Assembly (NCBI RefSeq): GCF_000620785.1 | Contig: NZ_JIAI01000001.1 | Span: forward strand, 496,001 to 560,000 | Direction: 5' to 3' | Length of the DNA stretch: 64,000 nt | From: Actinospineispora acaciae DSM 45401 | Lineage (GTDB): Bacteria; Actinomycetota; Actinomycetes; Mycobacteriales; Pseudonocardiaceae | Shown: positions 57,001-64,000 of the stretch, piece by piece | Numbering within the stretch: the stretch's first letter is position 1 | Layout: every line of letters starts with the position of its first letter | Program-made: the position numbers and the translations under genes | The notes under the pieces: generated by a model | What the model saw: only the letters and a program-made list of their open reading frames with translations | Database searches by the model: none | What the model was told of the DNA's origin: nothing

Positions 57001-57785
57001 CCCTTGCGCCCCACCAGGTGGAAGACGCGGCTGAGCTGGCGGTAGGGGTCTCGTCGGCTGGCCTCCAGCTCGACCTCGGCCGTCGCCGCCACCTGCCGTG
57101 AGTCGCTCGCGTCCAGCTCGGCGCCGCTGAACTCCAGCCAGTCGACGAACAGCCACACCCCGTACCAGCGCACCGGCTCCACGCCCCGGTCGCGTATCAG
57201 TTCGCTGACCTCGTCGACGGTGTCGGCCCGGCCCGGCACGCCGAGCACCCCGATCTCGGTCCTGGCGTCGAACGAGGCCAGCGCGTCGTCCCAGCGCCGC
57301 TCCAGCGCCGGGCGCACCGCCGACGCGTCGGCGTTGCCCGTCATGATCGAGACGATGCCGCCGGCGGCGGCGCACCGGCACAGCTGGTCCACCATCGGCT
57401 CCGGCCGCTCGAGGTACCCGAGCACGCCGTGGCACAACACGGCGGCGAAGCGCCGGCCGTCCACCGCCTCGTCGGCCCTCTCGCCGTCGGCCTCCACCAG
57501 CGTCACCCGCCGCCGGGCCTGCTCGGGCAGCCGCGCCAGGCGCTGGCTCGCCTTGTCCAACATCGCCGGCGAGGAGTCCAGCAATGTCACGTCGTAGCCG
57601 GCCCTGGCCAGCGGAAACGACTGATGACCCGCGCCGCCGCCGACGTCGAGCACGGACGCGGGCTGCACCGGCAGGTGCTCCAGCAGGTGCCGGTGCATCA
57701 CGTAGGTCCGCACGTGTCCCTTCACCGAGGCGTAGGCCTCGTCGGCGAACTGGTCGGCCAGCGCGGCCCAGGCGTCCTCGCTCAC
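56991..57785 (-). CDS. Class I SAM-dependent methyltransferase (SmtA/CmoM-like)
   Basis: Methyltransferase of 264 residues from a GTG at 57785. Motif I SVLDVGGGAGHQSFPLARAGYDVTLLDSSPAMLDKASQRLA (about residues 44-84), then LVEADGERADEAVDGRRFAAVLCHGVLGYLERPEPMVDQLCRCAAAGGIVSIMTGNAD. The LDVGGGAG, CHGVLGYL and SIMTGNAD segments recall CmoM/SmtA-type proteins, which methylate modified tRNA uridines in enterobacteria; in actinomycetes the acceptor is not established. The C-terminus is Arg-rich (SRRDPYRQLSRVFHLVGRK). Confidence 0.85.
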   Translation of the reverse strand: MSEDAWAALADQFADEAYASVKGHVRTYVMHRHLLEHLPVQPASVLDVGGGAGHQSFPLARAGYDVTLLDSSPAMLDKASQRLARLPEQARRRVTLVEADGERADEAVDGRRFAAVLCHGVLGYLERPEPMVDQLCRCAAAGGIVSIMTGNADASAVRPALERRWDDALASFDARTEIGVLGVPGRADTVDEVSELIRDRGVEPVRWYGVWLFVDWLEFSGAELDASDSRQVAATAEVELEASRRDPYRQLSRVFHLVGRKGQV

Positions 57786-57832
57786 CGTGCCACGTTAACA
57801 GTAAGTAGTTAGTAACAAGTAACTTAGCCGTC

Positions 57833-58405
57833 ATGACTGCGCGCATGAGCGGACATGAACGGCGATCCCAGGTGCTGGGGATCGCCGCCGGAGAGTTCGC
57901 GAACCATGGACTCCACGGCGCGTCGACCGAGGCGATCGCGCGCGAGGCGGGCATCACGCAGGCCTACGTGTTCCGGATGTTCGGGACCAAGAAGGCGCTG
58001 TTCCTGGAGCTGGTCGGCGCGGCCTTCGACCGTTTCAGCGACGGCATGTCGCGGGCGGCCCGAGGTGAGAAAGGCCTGAGCGCGCTGACGCTCATGGGCG
58101 CGCAGTACTACGAGATGCTGGCCGACCGCACCACGCTGTTGTTGCAGTTGCAGGGGTTCGCCGCGTGCGGTGACAGCGAGGTTCGTGACCTGGTGCGGAC
58201 GCGGGTCGGCCGCATGTGGGACACGGTCGCCGACACCGCGGGGCTGGACCCGGTGACGGTGAAGTCGTTCCTCGCGTTCGGCATGCTGCTCAACAACGTG
58301 GCCGCGCTCGACGTCGGCGAGCTGGACGAACCGTGGGCCAAGGGCGTCCGCACCCGTATCCGTCCGGGGCTGTTCGAACACATCACCGCCGAGACCAACC
58401 GGTGA
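57833..58405 (+). CDS. TetR family transcriptional regulator
   Basis: TetR protein of 190 residues. HTH SQVLGIAAGEFANHGLHGASTEAIAREAGITQAYVFRMFGTKKALFLELV (about residues 12-61) has the QAYVFRMF form found in regulators of multidrug exporters. The ligand domain is TetR_C_type (LLLQLQGFAACGDSEVRDLVRTRVGRMWDTVADTAG). Upstream 57786-57832 is unusually AT-rich (repeats of AAGTA and GTTA/TAAC), probably promoter and operator shared with the divergent methyltransferase gene. Confidence 0.87.
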   Translation: MTARMSGHERRSQVLGIAAGEFANHGLHGASTEAIAREAGITQAYVFRMFGTKKALFLELVGAAFDRFSDGMSRAARGEKGLSALTLMGAQYYEMLADRTTLLLQLQGFAACGDSEVRDLVRTRVGRMWDTVADTAGLDPVTVKSFLAFGMLLNNVAALDVGELDEPWAKGVRTRIRPGLFEHITAETNR

Positions 58406-58408
58406 GGG

Positions 58409-59029
58409 TCAGGCGGACGGCAGCGGCGGGGGGTCGGCGAGCAGGCCGGCGATGGCGTGCACCCAGGTGGCGACCAGGGCGTCGTCGTCGACGGCGAACG
58501 TGGTGACGCCCAGCACCGTGCCGGTCAGCCGGGAGGACAGCAGCGCGCCGAGGCCCAGGGTGGCGATCGCGTTCGCCTGGTGCTCGGACAGGTTCGGCGC
58601 GCCGCGTTCGCGCAGCCACTCGGCGAACTCCGCGTAGCTGCTGCTGATCATCTTGTCCACGGCGGTGGTGAGCAGCTCGGGGCGCTGGCGGGCCTCCGCG
58701 ACCAGGATCCGCAACAGCACCGCCTCCCCGTCCAGCTCGGCCAGCACATAGCGGGCGGCCATGGTCAGCTCGGCGCGCAGGTCGCCGAGGCCGCCGAACA
58801 GCCGCCGGATGTCGCGCAGCGCGTCCAGGCGGGCCAGGTGGCGCTCGATCCCGGCCTCCAGCACGGCCTGCTTGGACGGGAAGTGGTGGTAGAGCCCGCC
58901 GGCGCCGGGGGTGAGCCCGGACGCCTCCTCGATCGCGGCCACGCTGGTGCCGCGATAGCCGCGCTCGCCGAACAGCCGCACGGCCGCGTCCACGATGCGC
59001 TCGCGGGTGGGGGTTGACACGTTCGCCAC
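58409..59029 (-). CDS. TetR family transcriptional regulator
   Basis: TetR protein of 206 residues from a GTG at 59029. HTH ERIVDAAVRLFGERGYRGTSVAAIEEASGLTPGAGGLYHHFPSKQAVLEAGIERHL (about residues 10-65), the GAGGLYHHF form. Ligand domain LRAELTMAARYVLAELDGEAVLLRILVAEARQRPELLTTAVDKMISSSYAEFAEWLRERGAP. It is divergent from the ABC1 kinase-P450 operon with 52 bp between the start codons; the spacer contains ACACTGAGGTGT (59041-59052), a likely operator, so it probably represses that operon. Converges with the TetR at 57833 with a 3-bp gap. Confidence 0.88.
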   Translation of the reverse strand: MANVSTPTRERIVDAAVRLFGERGYRGTSVAAIEEASGLTPGAGGLYHHFPSKQAVLEAGIERHLARLDALRDIRRLFGGLGDLRAELTMAARYVLAELDGEAVLLRILVAEARQRPELLTTAVDKMISSSYAEFAEWLRERGAPNLSEHQANAIATLGLGALLSSRLTGTVLGVTTFAVDDDALVATWVHAIAGLLADPPPLPSA

Positions 59030-59081
59030 GGCCTAAGTAAACACTGAGGTGTCACCAGCATCAAGTGAGAGAGTGTCAGTT

Positions 59082-60518
59082 ATGGCTGATCTGGGCTCAT
59101 CGGACCGAGAGCGGGACGCCCGTCCGATCACCACCGGTCGGGTGCGGCGGATGATCCCGTTGGTCGGCGCGACCGGTCGGACGGCGGGTGAGGCGGTGGC
59201 GGCGGCGTTGCAGCGTCGGCTGCGCGGCGCCGAGCCGGACGCGGCGGCCCGCCAGGCGCGCGCCGCCGACCGGTACGTCGAGCTGCTCGGCCGGTCCCGG
59301 GGCGTGCTGATGAAGGCCGGCCAGATCATGTCGTTCGTGGCTCCCGGGGCGCCGTCCTCGGTCGAGTCGGCTGCCCAGCGCTCGATCTACCAGTCGGCGT
59401 TCCAGCGGCTGCAGGCGGACGCGCCGCCGATGGAGCCGGAGCTGGCCGCCTCGGTCGTCGAGGCCGAGCTGGGTGCCCCGGTGGAGGCGTCGTTCGCCGA
59501 GTTCGCGCCGGAGCCGATCGCGGCCGCCTCGATCGGGCAGGTGCACCGGGCGCGGCTGCACGACGGCCGGGAGGTCGCGGTCAAGGTGCAGTACCCGGGG
59601 GTGGAGCGGGCGATCCGGGCCGACCTGGCCAACGTCGAGCTGCTGACCACGTTCCTGCGGCTGGCTCGCACCACGCTGCCGAGCATGACCAGGCTGGACA
59701 TCCGCACCATCGCGGCCGAGGTCGCCGAACGGATCACCGAGGAGCTGGACTACCGGCGCGAGGCCGCCCACCAGGCCGAGTTCGCGCGCGCCTATCGGGG
59801 CCACCCGTTTATCCGTGTTCCGGACGTCATCCCGGAGCTGTCCGCGGACCGCGTGCTGACCAGCGAGTTCGTCGACGGGCTCCGGTGGGCGGAGGCGATC
59901 GAGGCGGACCGGGAGCTGCGTGACAGGTGGGGGGAGGCGATCTTCCGGTTCGCCTTCGGGAGCCTGCGGCGGCTGCGGCTGTTCAACGCCGACCCGCACC
60001 CGGGCAACTACCTGTTCCATCCCGACGGCGCGGTGAGCTTCGTCGACTTCGGCAGCGTGTCCCGGTTCACCGCCGCGCAGATCGCCGTCATCCAGCGGGT
60101 GGTCACCGCGACGGTGGCCGGTGACGCCGACGAGCTGTGGCAGGCGTTCGCCGAGATGGGCGTGCTGGACGCGGCGGACGCGCCCACGCCGGCGGAGATG
60201 CTCGGCTGGTACGGCCACGGGCTGGCCAACCTGACCGCCGAGCAGCCGTTCACCCACACCCCGGAGTTCGCCGCCGACACGCTCGCGCAGCGCTACTCCC
60301 CCGTCGGCGAGTGGAGCCGGGTGGCCAGGCGCCTTCAGCTGCCGCCCGAGTACGTGTTCCTGACCCGGATCGACCTGGGCATCATCGCCGTGCTCGGCGA
60401 GCTGCGGGCCACCGGGCACTGGGAGGCGATCCGCAAGGAGTGGGACGAGGGCGGTGCGCCGGCCACCCCGCTCGGGGTCCTGGACGCCGAGTTCTGGACG
60501 GCGGGGGCACGGCCATGA
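59082..60518 (+). CDS. ABC1/AarF/UbiB-family atypical kinase
   Basis: Protein of 478 residues from the ATG at 59082. Family motifs: the KxGQ helix LMKAGQIMSF (about residues 76-85), the Ala-rich nucleotide loop AAASIGQVHRARL (about 148), VAVKVQYPG (about 166), ExD-like EELDYRREAAHQAEFARAY, catalytic NADPHPGN (about 303) and VDFGSV (about 321). Relatives act in quinone biosynthesis and lipid or sterol-like metabolism as ATPases rather than true protein kinases. The ATGA overlap with a P450 gene indicates a shared pathway, perhaps lipophilic substrate handling. Confidence 0.9.
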   Translation: MADLGSSDRERDARPITTGRVRRMIPLVGATGRTAGEAVAAALQRRLRGAEPDAAARQARAADRYVELLGRSRGVLMKAGQIMSFVAPGAPSSVESAAQRSIYQSAFQRLQADAPPMEPELAASVVEAELGAPVEASFAEFAPEPIAAASIGQVHRARLHDGREVAVKVQYPGVERAIRADLANVELLTTFLRLARTTLPSMTRLDIRTIAAEVAERITEELDYRREAAHQAEFARAYRGHPFIRVPDVIPELSADRVLTSEFVDGLRWAEAIEADRELRDRWGEAIFRFAFGSLRRLRLFNADPHPGNYLFHPDGAVSFVDFGSVSRFTAAQIAVIQRVVTATVAGDADELWQAFAEMGVLDAADAPTPAEMLGWYGHGLANLTAEQPFTHTPEFAADTLAQRYSPVGEWSRVARRLQLPPEYVFLTRIDLGIIAVLGELRATGHWEAIRKEWDEGGAPATPLGVLDAEFWTAGARP

Positions 60519-61645
60519 CTGTGTCGTTCCGCCCGGAGCTGGACGCCTTCGTGGTGACTGGCTACGCCGAGGCGCTCGCCGTGCTGCGCGGCGACGGCTG
60601 GAGCAGCGACCTGCGGGCCAACACCGCCCGCCTCGCGCGGCTCGGTGGCCCGGACGAGGCCATGCCGGTGTTCACCCGGATGATGCTGTTCACCGATCCC
60701 CCCGAGCACACCCGGCTGCGCCGGATGGTGGCGCCCAGCTTCACCGCCCGCGCGGTCGAGGCGCTGCGCCCGAGGGTCGCCGCCATCGTCGACGCCGCGC
60801 TCACCGGCCTGTCCGGGGTGAGCGACGTCGAGCTGCTGGCCGACCTGGCCTACCCGATCCCGATCGCGGTGATCGCCGAGCTGCTCGACGTCGGGGCCGA
60901 GGGCGCCGAGCTGGTGCGCTCCGAGACGCCCAAGCTGACCGCCGTGCTCGAGCTGGACCCGGACCCGGCCAGCCTGTTCGACGCCGCCGAGGCCGCCGTC
61001 AACTTCACCGTGTTCCTGCTGCCGCTGCTCGCCGAACGGCGGGTCGACCCGGGCCCGGACTTCCTGTCCGCCCTGCTCACCGCCGAGGTCGACGGCGAGC
61101 GGCCCGAGCTGGAGGACGTGCTCGCCACCTGCCTGCTGCTGCTCGTCGCCGGCCACGAGACCACCGCGAACCTGATCGCGAACGGCGTGCTCGCCCTGCT
61201 GGACCACCCGCGCGAGCTGGACACGTTGAGCCGCCGGCCCGCCGCCGTCGTGGAGGAGATCCTCCGGCTGGACGGCCCCGTCAAACTGGCCGGCCGTACC
61301 GCCACCCGGGACCACGAGCTGGCGGGCCAGCGGATCCGCGCCGGCCAGCAGGTGATCGTCTCGATCGCGGACGCCAACCGTGACCCGGCCCGGTTCGCCG
61401 CGCCCGACCGGTTCGACCCGGGCCGCACCGAAGGACACCTGGCGTTCGGCGCGGGCGCGCACTTCTGCCTCGGCGCCGCGTTGTCGCGCATCGAGGCCGA
61501 GGAGGCGTTGACCCGGCTGTTCGCCCGGTTCCCCGACCTGCGGCTACGGCCCGACCTGCCACCGACCCGGCGCGCCTCGACCACCTTCCACGCGCTGCGC
61601 GAGCTACCCATCGACCTCTCGGAGCAGCCCGCGCGCCTCGGCTGA
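60515..61645 (+). CDS. Cytochrome P450
   Basis: Soluble bacterial P450 of 376 residues. I-helix LLLVAGHETTANLI (about residues 209-222), EXXR motif EEILR (about 249), PDRFDPGR (about 295-302) and the heme loop LAFGAGAHFCLGAALSRIEAEEAL (Cys about 317) are intact. It is 20-30 residues shorter than typical class I bacterial P450s at the N-terminus (it starts MTVSFRPELDAFVVTGYAEALAVLRGDGWSSDL), missing the usual A-helix. The ATG overlaps the ABC1 stop and no in-frame extension is plausible. Needs ferredoxin partners encoded elsewhere. Substrate unknown. Confidence 0.92.
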   Translation: MTVSFRPELDAFVVTGYAEALAVLRGDGWSSDLRANTARLARLGGPDEAMPVFTRMMLFTDPPEHTRLRRMVAPSFTARAVEALRPRVAAIVDAALTGLSGVSDVELLADLAYPIPIAVIAELLDVGAEGAELVRSETPKLTAVLELDPDPASLFDAAEAAVNFTVFLLPLLAERRVDPGPDFLSALLTAEVDGERPELEDVLATCLLLLVAGHETTANLIANGVLALLDHPRELDTLSRRPAAVVEEILRLDGPVKLAGRTATRDHELAGQRIRAGQQVIVSIADANRDPARFAAPDRFDPGRTEGHLAFGAGAHFCLGAALSRIEAEEALTRLFARFPDLRLRPDLPPTRRASTTFHALRELPIDLSEQPARLG

Positions 61646-61695
61646 CCCACTACGTCGAACCGACCGACCCCGCCGCCCGTTACCGCAGGTCAGGA

Positions 61696-61741
61696 CCCGT
61701 GAGTGGTTAGCGTTGCTATGACAACGCTAACCACTCACGGG
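61696..61741. repeat. Dispersed palindrome, copy 3 (20-bp arms, CTATGA loop)
   Basis: Outer arm CCCGTGAGTGGTTAG differs from copies 1 and 2 by one base, compensated on the other arm (CTAACCACTCACGGG); inner stem CGTTG/CAACG. It lies in the 172-bp space between the convergent P450 and YeeE-type genes, 50 bp past the P450 stop, apart from which that space holds nothing recognisable. Confidence 0.85.
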
Positions 61742-61817
61742 GTTGGGCGTGGAGCGCGGTTCCAGTGACCGAGCGCGGCCTGCTTGGGCTGGCTGCCGCG
61801 CGCACGGTGGGCCAAGG

Positions 61818-63092
61818 TCAGCAGACGCCGTCGCCGGGCTTCGGGTTGGCCAGCCCGAACAGCGGTCGCAGCGCCAACCCCGCCCAGGTGCCGCCGAGCG
61901 CGGCCAGCCCCCACAGCCAGCCGGAGGCGCTGCCGGACGCGATGCCCGCGAGGTACGCGCCGATGTTGCAGCCGTTGGCCAACCGGGCGCCGATCCCCAT
62001 CACGATCCCGCCCAGCACCGCCGCCAGCGCGGTGCGCCACGGGATCCGCCGGTGCAGCGTCCACACCCCGCCGGCGGAGGCGGCCACGGCGGCGCCGAAC
62101 ATGATCCCGATGTCGGTGAGGCTGGTCTTGTCGGCGAGCACCGGCCCGGCCAGCATCTTGGCCTGCGCGGGCTGGCGCCAGAACGTCCAGCTCTCCGGGT
62201 GCGCGCCGAGCAGCTGCAGGAACTTCGCGCCCCACAGCCCGAACGCGCTGGTGATCCCCCACGCCCCGCCGGAGACCAGCAGCACCGCCCCGCCGAGCCC
62301 GGCCAGCGCGAGCGCCCCCACCCACAGCGGCCACGAGCCGCGCACCACCCGGGCCACGCCCCGCGCGCTGGGCACCGCGTCCACCGGCGGCGGCCGGCGC
62401 CGGGCCTGGACCAGCTTGGTCACCCAGACGACGGCCACCAGCACGCCGATGGTGATGGCCCAGGACCAGAACCACCCGACGTGGTCGGCGAGCACGAACG
62501 GCCGCAGCGCCGGCAACCCGGCCACCAGCGGATACCCCCAGGTGTAGAGCACCGAGCCGACGATGAAGCCGCCGAGCGTGAGCACGATCGCGGACTGGCC
62601 GGCGCCCACCGCGAACAGCGTGCCGGACGCGCACGCCCCGCCGAGCTGCATGCCCAGCCCGAACAGGAACGCGCCGAGGAGCAGCCCCACCCCGAGCGGG
62701 CCGGCGCTCGGCTCGGGCCGGGATCCGAACAGCCCCGACCCGGTGCCGATGACCAGCGCGAACAGCGTCGCGGTGGTGCCCAGCAGCAGCGCGTGCGCGC
62801 GCAGCCCGGTGCCGTTGCCGACGGCCACCAGCTGGCGCCACGCCGAGGTGAACCCGAACCGGGAGTGGAACAGCACGAACCCCAGCCCGCCGCCGAGCGC
62901 CAGCAGCACCGCCGGCTTCGCCCCATGTTGCGCGGCGACGAACCAGGTCAGCGCGGCCAGCCCGAGGGCGGCGGCGAGCAGTGGCAGCCGGCGGACGGTC
63001 GGGGCCGGCGACGGCGTGGGCGGCGGCGCGGAGACGGTGAACGTGGGGCGGAAGCGCGCGGGCTTGCTGGCCACCGAGGTGGTCGTGGTCAT
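61818..63092 (-). CDS. YeeE/YedE-type (TsuA-like) thiosulfate/sulfur transporter
   Basis: Membrane protein of 424 residues with about ten helices after a 35-residue Pro/Thr-rich N-terminus. Conserved Cys motifs of the sulfur transport family are present: GAFLFGLGMQLGGACASGTLFAVGAG (about residues 136-161) and RLANGCNIGAYLAGIASGSASGWLWGLAALGG (about 370-400). These Cys line the hourglass pore through which thiosulfate is passed in TsuA. A further Cys is the very last residue (GDGVC). Preceded by a cysteine-containing leader ORF. No TusA-like or rhodanese gene follows on this strand in the window. Confidence 0.88.
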   Translation of the reverse strand: MTTTTSVASKPARFRPTFTVSAPPPTPSPAPTVRRLPLLAAALGLAALTWFVAAQHGAKPAVLLALGGGLGFVLFHSRFGFTSAWRQLVAVGNGTGLRAHALLLGTTATLFALVIGTGSGLFGSRPEPSAGPLGVGLLLGAFLFGLGMQLGGACASGTLFAVGAGQSAIVLTLGGFIVGSVLYTWGYPLVAGLPALRPFVLADHVGWFWSWAITIGVLVAVVWVTKLVQARRRPPPVDAVPSARGVARVVRGSWPLWVGALALAGLGGAVLLVSGGAWGITSAFGLWGAKFLQLLGAHPESWTFWRQPAQAKMLAGPVLADKTSLTDIGIMFGAAVAASAGGVWTLHRRIPWRTALAAVLGGIVMGIGARLANGCNIGAYLAGIASGSASGWLWGLAALGGTWAGLALRPLFGLANPKPGDGVC

Positions 63093-63116
63093 GGGTTCTC
63101 CGGGGTGAGGCGCGGA

Positions 63117-63137
63117 CGCTGAACGTTCTCTTCAGCG
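63117..63137. promoter_or_regulatory. Hairpin at the end of the YeeE leader ORF
   Basis: CGCTGAA (63117-63123) and TTCAGCG (63131-63137) form a perfect 7-bp stem with a 7-base loop. On the minus-strand transcript the stem includes the leader stop codon TGA (63134-63132), 24 nt before the transporter ATG at 63092: an attenuator-like position. Confidence 0.55.
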
Positions 63138-63209
63138 GGCGCGACACAGCCCGTCGTCGACGCTGGTCAGGCTCGCGGCAAACAGCGCAAGGCAGGCGTC
63201 GATCAGCAC
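63132..63209 (-). CDS. Putative cysteine-sensing leader ORF of the YeeE-type transporter
   Basis: Twenty-five-residue frame from the GTG at 63209: it starts VLIDACLALFAASLTS and ends DDGLCRAR. It has two Cys codons, one third from the last three residues, as in other sulfur leaders, and a hairpin over its stop. A TACCCT -10-like element (63222-63217) lies 7 bp upstream of the GTG, so the ORF would begin at the first base of the transcript (leaderless translation). No other ORF competes in the 183-bp region. That it is translated is inferred. Confidence 0.55.
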   Translation of the reverse strand: MLIDACLALFAASLTSVDDGLCRAR

Positions 63210-63275
63210 GACATTCAGGGTAAGCGGCGACGGCGGATGACACTAGTGTCGTGTGCGAGGGCACAAGGAGGTGCG

Positions 63276-63944
63276 ATGGACACGATCGCCGACATGGGCG
63301 GCACCGACGGCTGGGGTCCGGTGCCGGTGCCGCGCCCGGACGAGCCGCTGTTCCCCCAGCGGTGGCAGGCCAGGGTGTTCGGGATGACCCGGCTGGTCAT
63401 GAGCCAGATCTCCGGGCGGAACCTGGACGCCTTCCGGCACTCGCTGGAGCGGCTGGACCGGGACACCTACCTGGAGCACGGCTACTACGGGCGGTGGCTG
63501 GCCGGCGCGGAGCTGATGCTCACCGACAGCGCGATCCTGGCCCCCGGCGCCGTCGATGCCCGCGCCCGCAAGGCACGCGGCGAGGACGTCACGGAACCGC
63601 CGATCCCCGAGCCGAACAAGCCGGACTACACCCCGACCGCGCCGGGCTGGCGCCGCGAGCTGGACCGCCCGCCGGCGTTCGCGGTGGACCAGCGGGTACG
63701 GGCCAAGGACATCTCCCCGGACGGGCACACCCGGCTGGCCCGCTACGTGCGCGGCCACACCGGCGTGGTCGAGGCGATCCAGCCCGCCGCGGTGTTCCCG
63801 GACACGAACGCCCACTTCCGGGGCGAGGACCCGCAGCACGTGTACACGGTGCGGTTCGAGTCCCGCGAGCTGTGGGGCGCCGACGCCGAGCCGTTCGCGG
63901 TCACCATCGAGCTGTACGAGCCGTACCTGGAGGACGCCTCATGA
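63276..63944 (+). CDS. nthB: Nitrile hydratase beta subunit
   Basis: Beta subunit, 222 residues, from the ATG at 63276 behind a strong AAGGAGG. N-terminus MDTIADMGGTDGWGPV is the family signature; further matches are FPQRWQARVFGMTRLVMSQISGRNLDAFRHSLERLDRDTYLEHGYYGRWLAGAELML, the linker PDYTPTAPGWRRELDRPPAFAVDQRVRAKD, GHTRLARYVRGHTGVVEAIQPAAVFPDTNAHFRGEDPQHVYTVRFESRELWG and the final WG..AEPF..TIELYEPYLE. Nitrile hydratase converts nitriles to amides; beta-first gene order is that of cobalt-type enzymes. Thiocyanate hydrolase is a relative to keep in mind. Confidence 0.93.
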   Translation: MDTIADMGGTDGWGPVPVPRPDEPLFPQRWQARVFGMTRLVMSQISGRNLDAFRHSLERLDRDTYLEHGYYGRWLAGAELMLTDSAILAPGAVDARARKARGEDVTEPPIPEPNKPDYTPTAPGWRRELDRPPAFAVDQRVRAKDISPDGHTRLARYVRGHTGVVEAIQPAAVFPDTNAHFRGEDPQHVYTVRFESRELWGADAEPFAVTIELYEPYLEDAS

Positions 63945-64000
63945 GTGCCCCGGAGCCCTTGTCCCCCGCGCTGCGCGCCGAGGCGCTCGAACAGCTGCTG
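63941..64000 (+). CDS. nthA: Nitrile hydratase alpha subunit, N-terminal 20 codons
   Basis: Starts with an ATG overlapping the beta-subunit stop (ATGA) and continues open to the window edge: MSAPEPLSPALRAEALEQLL. The position after the beta gene and the (R/K)xEALExLL helix agree with an alpha subunit, whose metal-binding CTLCSC motif would lie beyond the window. An activator gene may follow. Confidence 0.65.
   Translation, partial: MSAPEPLSPALRAEALEQLL

Noticed and set aside
57786..57832. AT-rich AAGTA/GTTA/TAAC repeats as a single palindromic operator
   Set aside because: The arms TAAGT and ACTTA do not share a centre with GTTA-G-TAAC; probably regulatory but no single clean site can be defined.

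Overview
The window is very GC-rich, densely packed DNA with short or overlapping gene junctions, many GTG starts, abundant TetR regulators, an MbtH-like protein, IdeR/DmdR-type iron boxes, a SAM-IV riboswitch and a DUF1707 protein. Together these point to an actinomycete chromosome, most likely of the Pseudonocardiales type (inference; no rRNA or other marker is present). I see no tRNA, rRNA, CRISPR array or intact insertion sequence.

Layout. 1-3053: enoyl-CoA hydratase and a pair of acyl-CoA dehydrogenases, divergent from a TetR gene (3130-3807) across a palindromic operator. 3749-11159: a minus-strand operon of acyl-CoA dehydrogenase, TetR, SMP-30-type lactonase, acyl-CoA ligase, enoyl-CoA hydratase, APH-like kinase and LLM oxidoreductase. 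This set of enzymes would fit lactone or 4-hydroxy-acid breakdown through a phosphorylated acyl-CoA. 11160-12083: decayed DNA with an AT-rich inverted repeat and a frameshifted regulator relic. 12080-18691: cutA, a complete branched-chain-amino-acid-type ABC transporter operon and a divergent PucR regulator. 18767-21071: DUF1707, an SPFH protein and an exported beta-helix protein.

21160-25733: an iron-box-controlled siderophore importer (two permeases and an ATPase, no binding protein), then a SAM-IV riboswitch in front of a cysteine-desulfurase-like gene. 25776-31558: a PASTA protein and an arsenic island (arsC, arsI/cadI, arsR, acr3, then MFS exporter, flavoprotein monooxygenase and a second ArsR). 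31548-34087: AraC regulator, mbtH and an iron-box-controlled ornithine/lysine N-monooxygenase, that is, hydroxamate siderophore synthesis. 34128-40947: Baeyer-Villiger monooxygenase with its TetR and two paired operators, a Ddn-like protein, an SDR carrying a foreign-looking in-frame insert, two more TetR genes with clear operators, an SRPBCC protein and a PPOX protein.

40990-47940: an organosulfur operon (promoter, cysteine leader peptide, hairpin, binding protein, two permeases, DszA-like and two DszC/SfnB-like enzymes). 48033-53272: XRE regulator, NTF2-like protein, alkylation repair (ogt, ada-alkA), YegP-like and DUF3616 proteins. 53313-55570: an ethA-ethR-like pair. 55595-61645: HxlR regulator, two methyltransferases, two TetR genes, and an ABC1 kinase translationally coupled to a cytochrome P450. 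61818-64000: a YeeE/TsuA-type thiosulfate transporter preceded by a small cysteine-containing leader, and the start of a nitrile-hydratase operon.

Two themes recur. Sulfur status is sensed in three ways (SAM-IV riboswitch and two cysteine-containing leader ORFs). A dispersed palindrome with constant outer arms and a compensatorily varying inner stem sits at three gene ends (32365, 55555, 61696), and at the first two it supplies stop codons.
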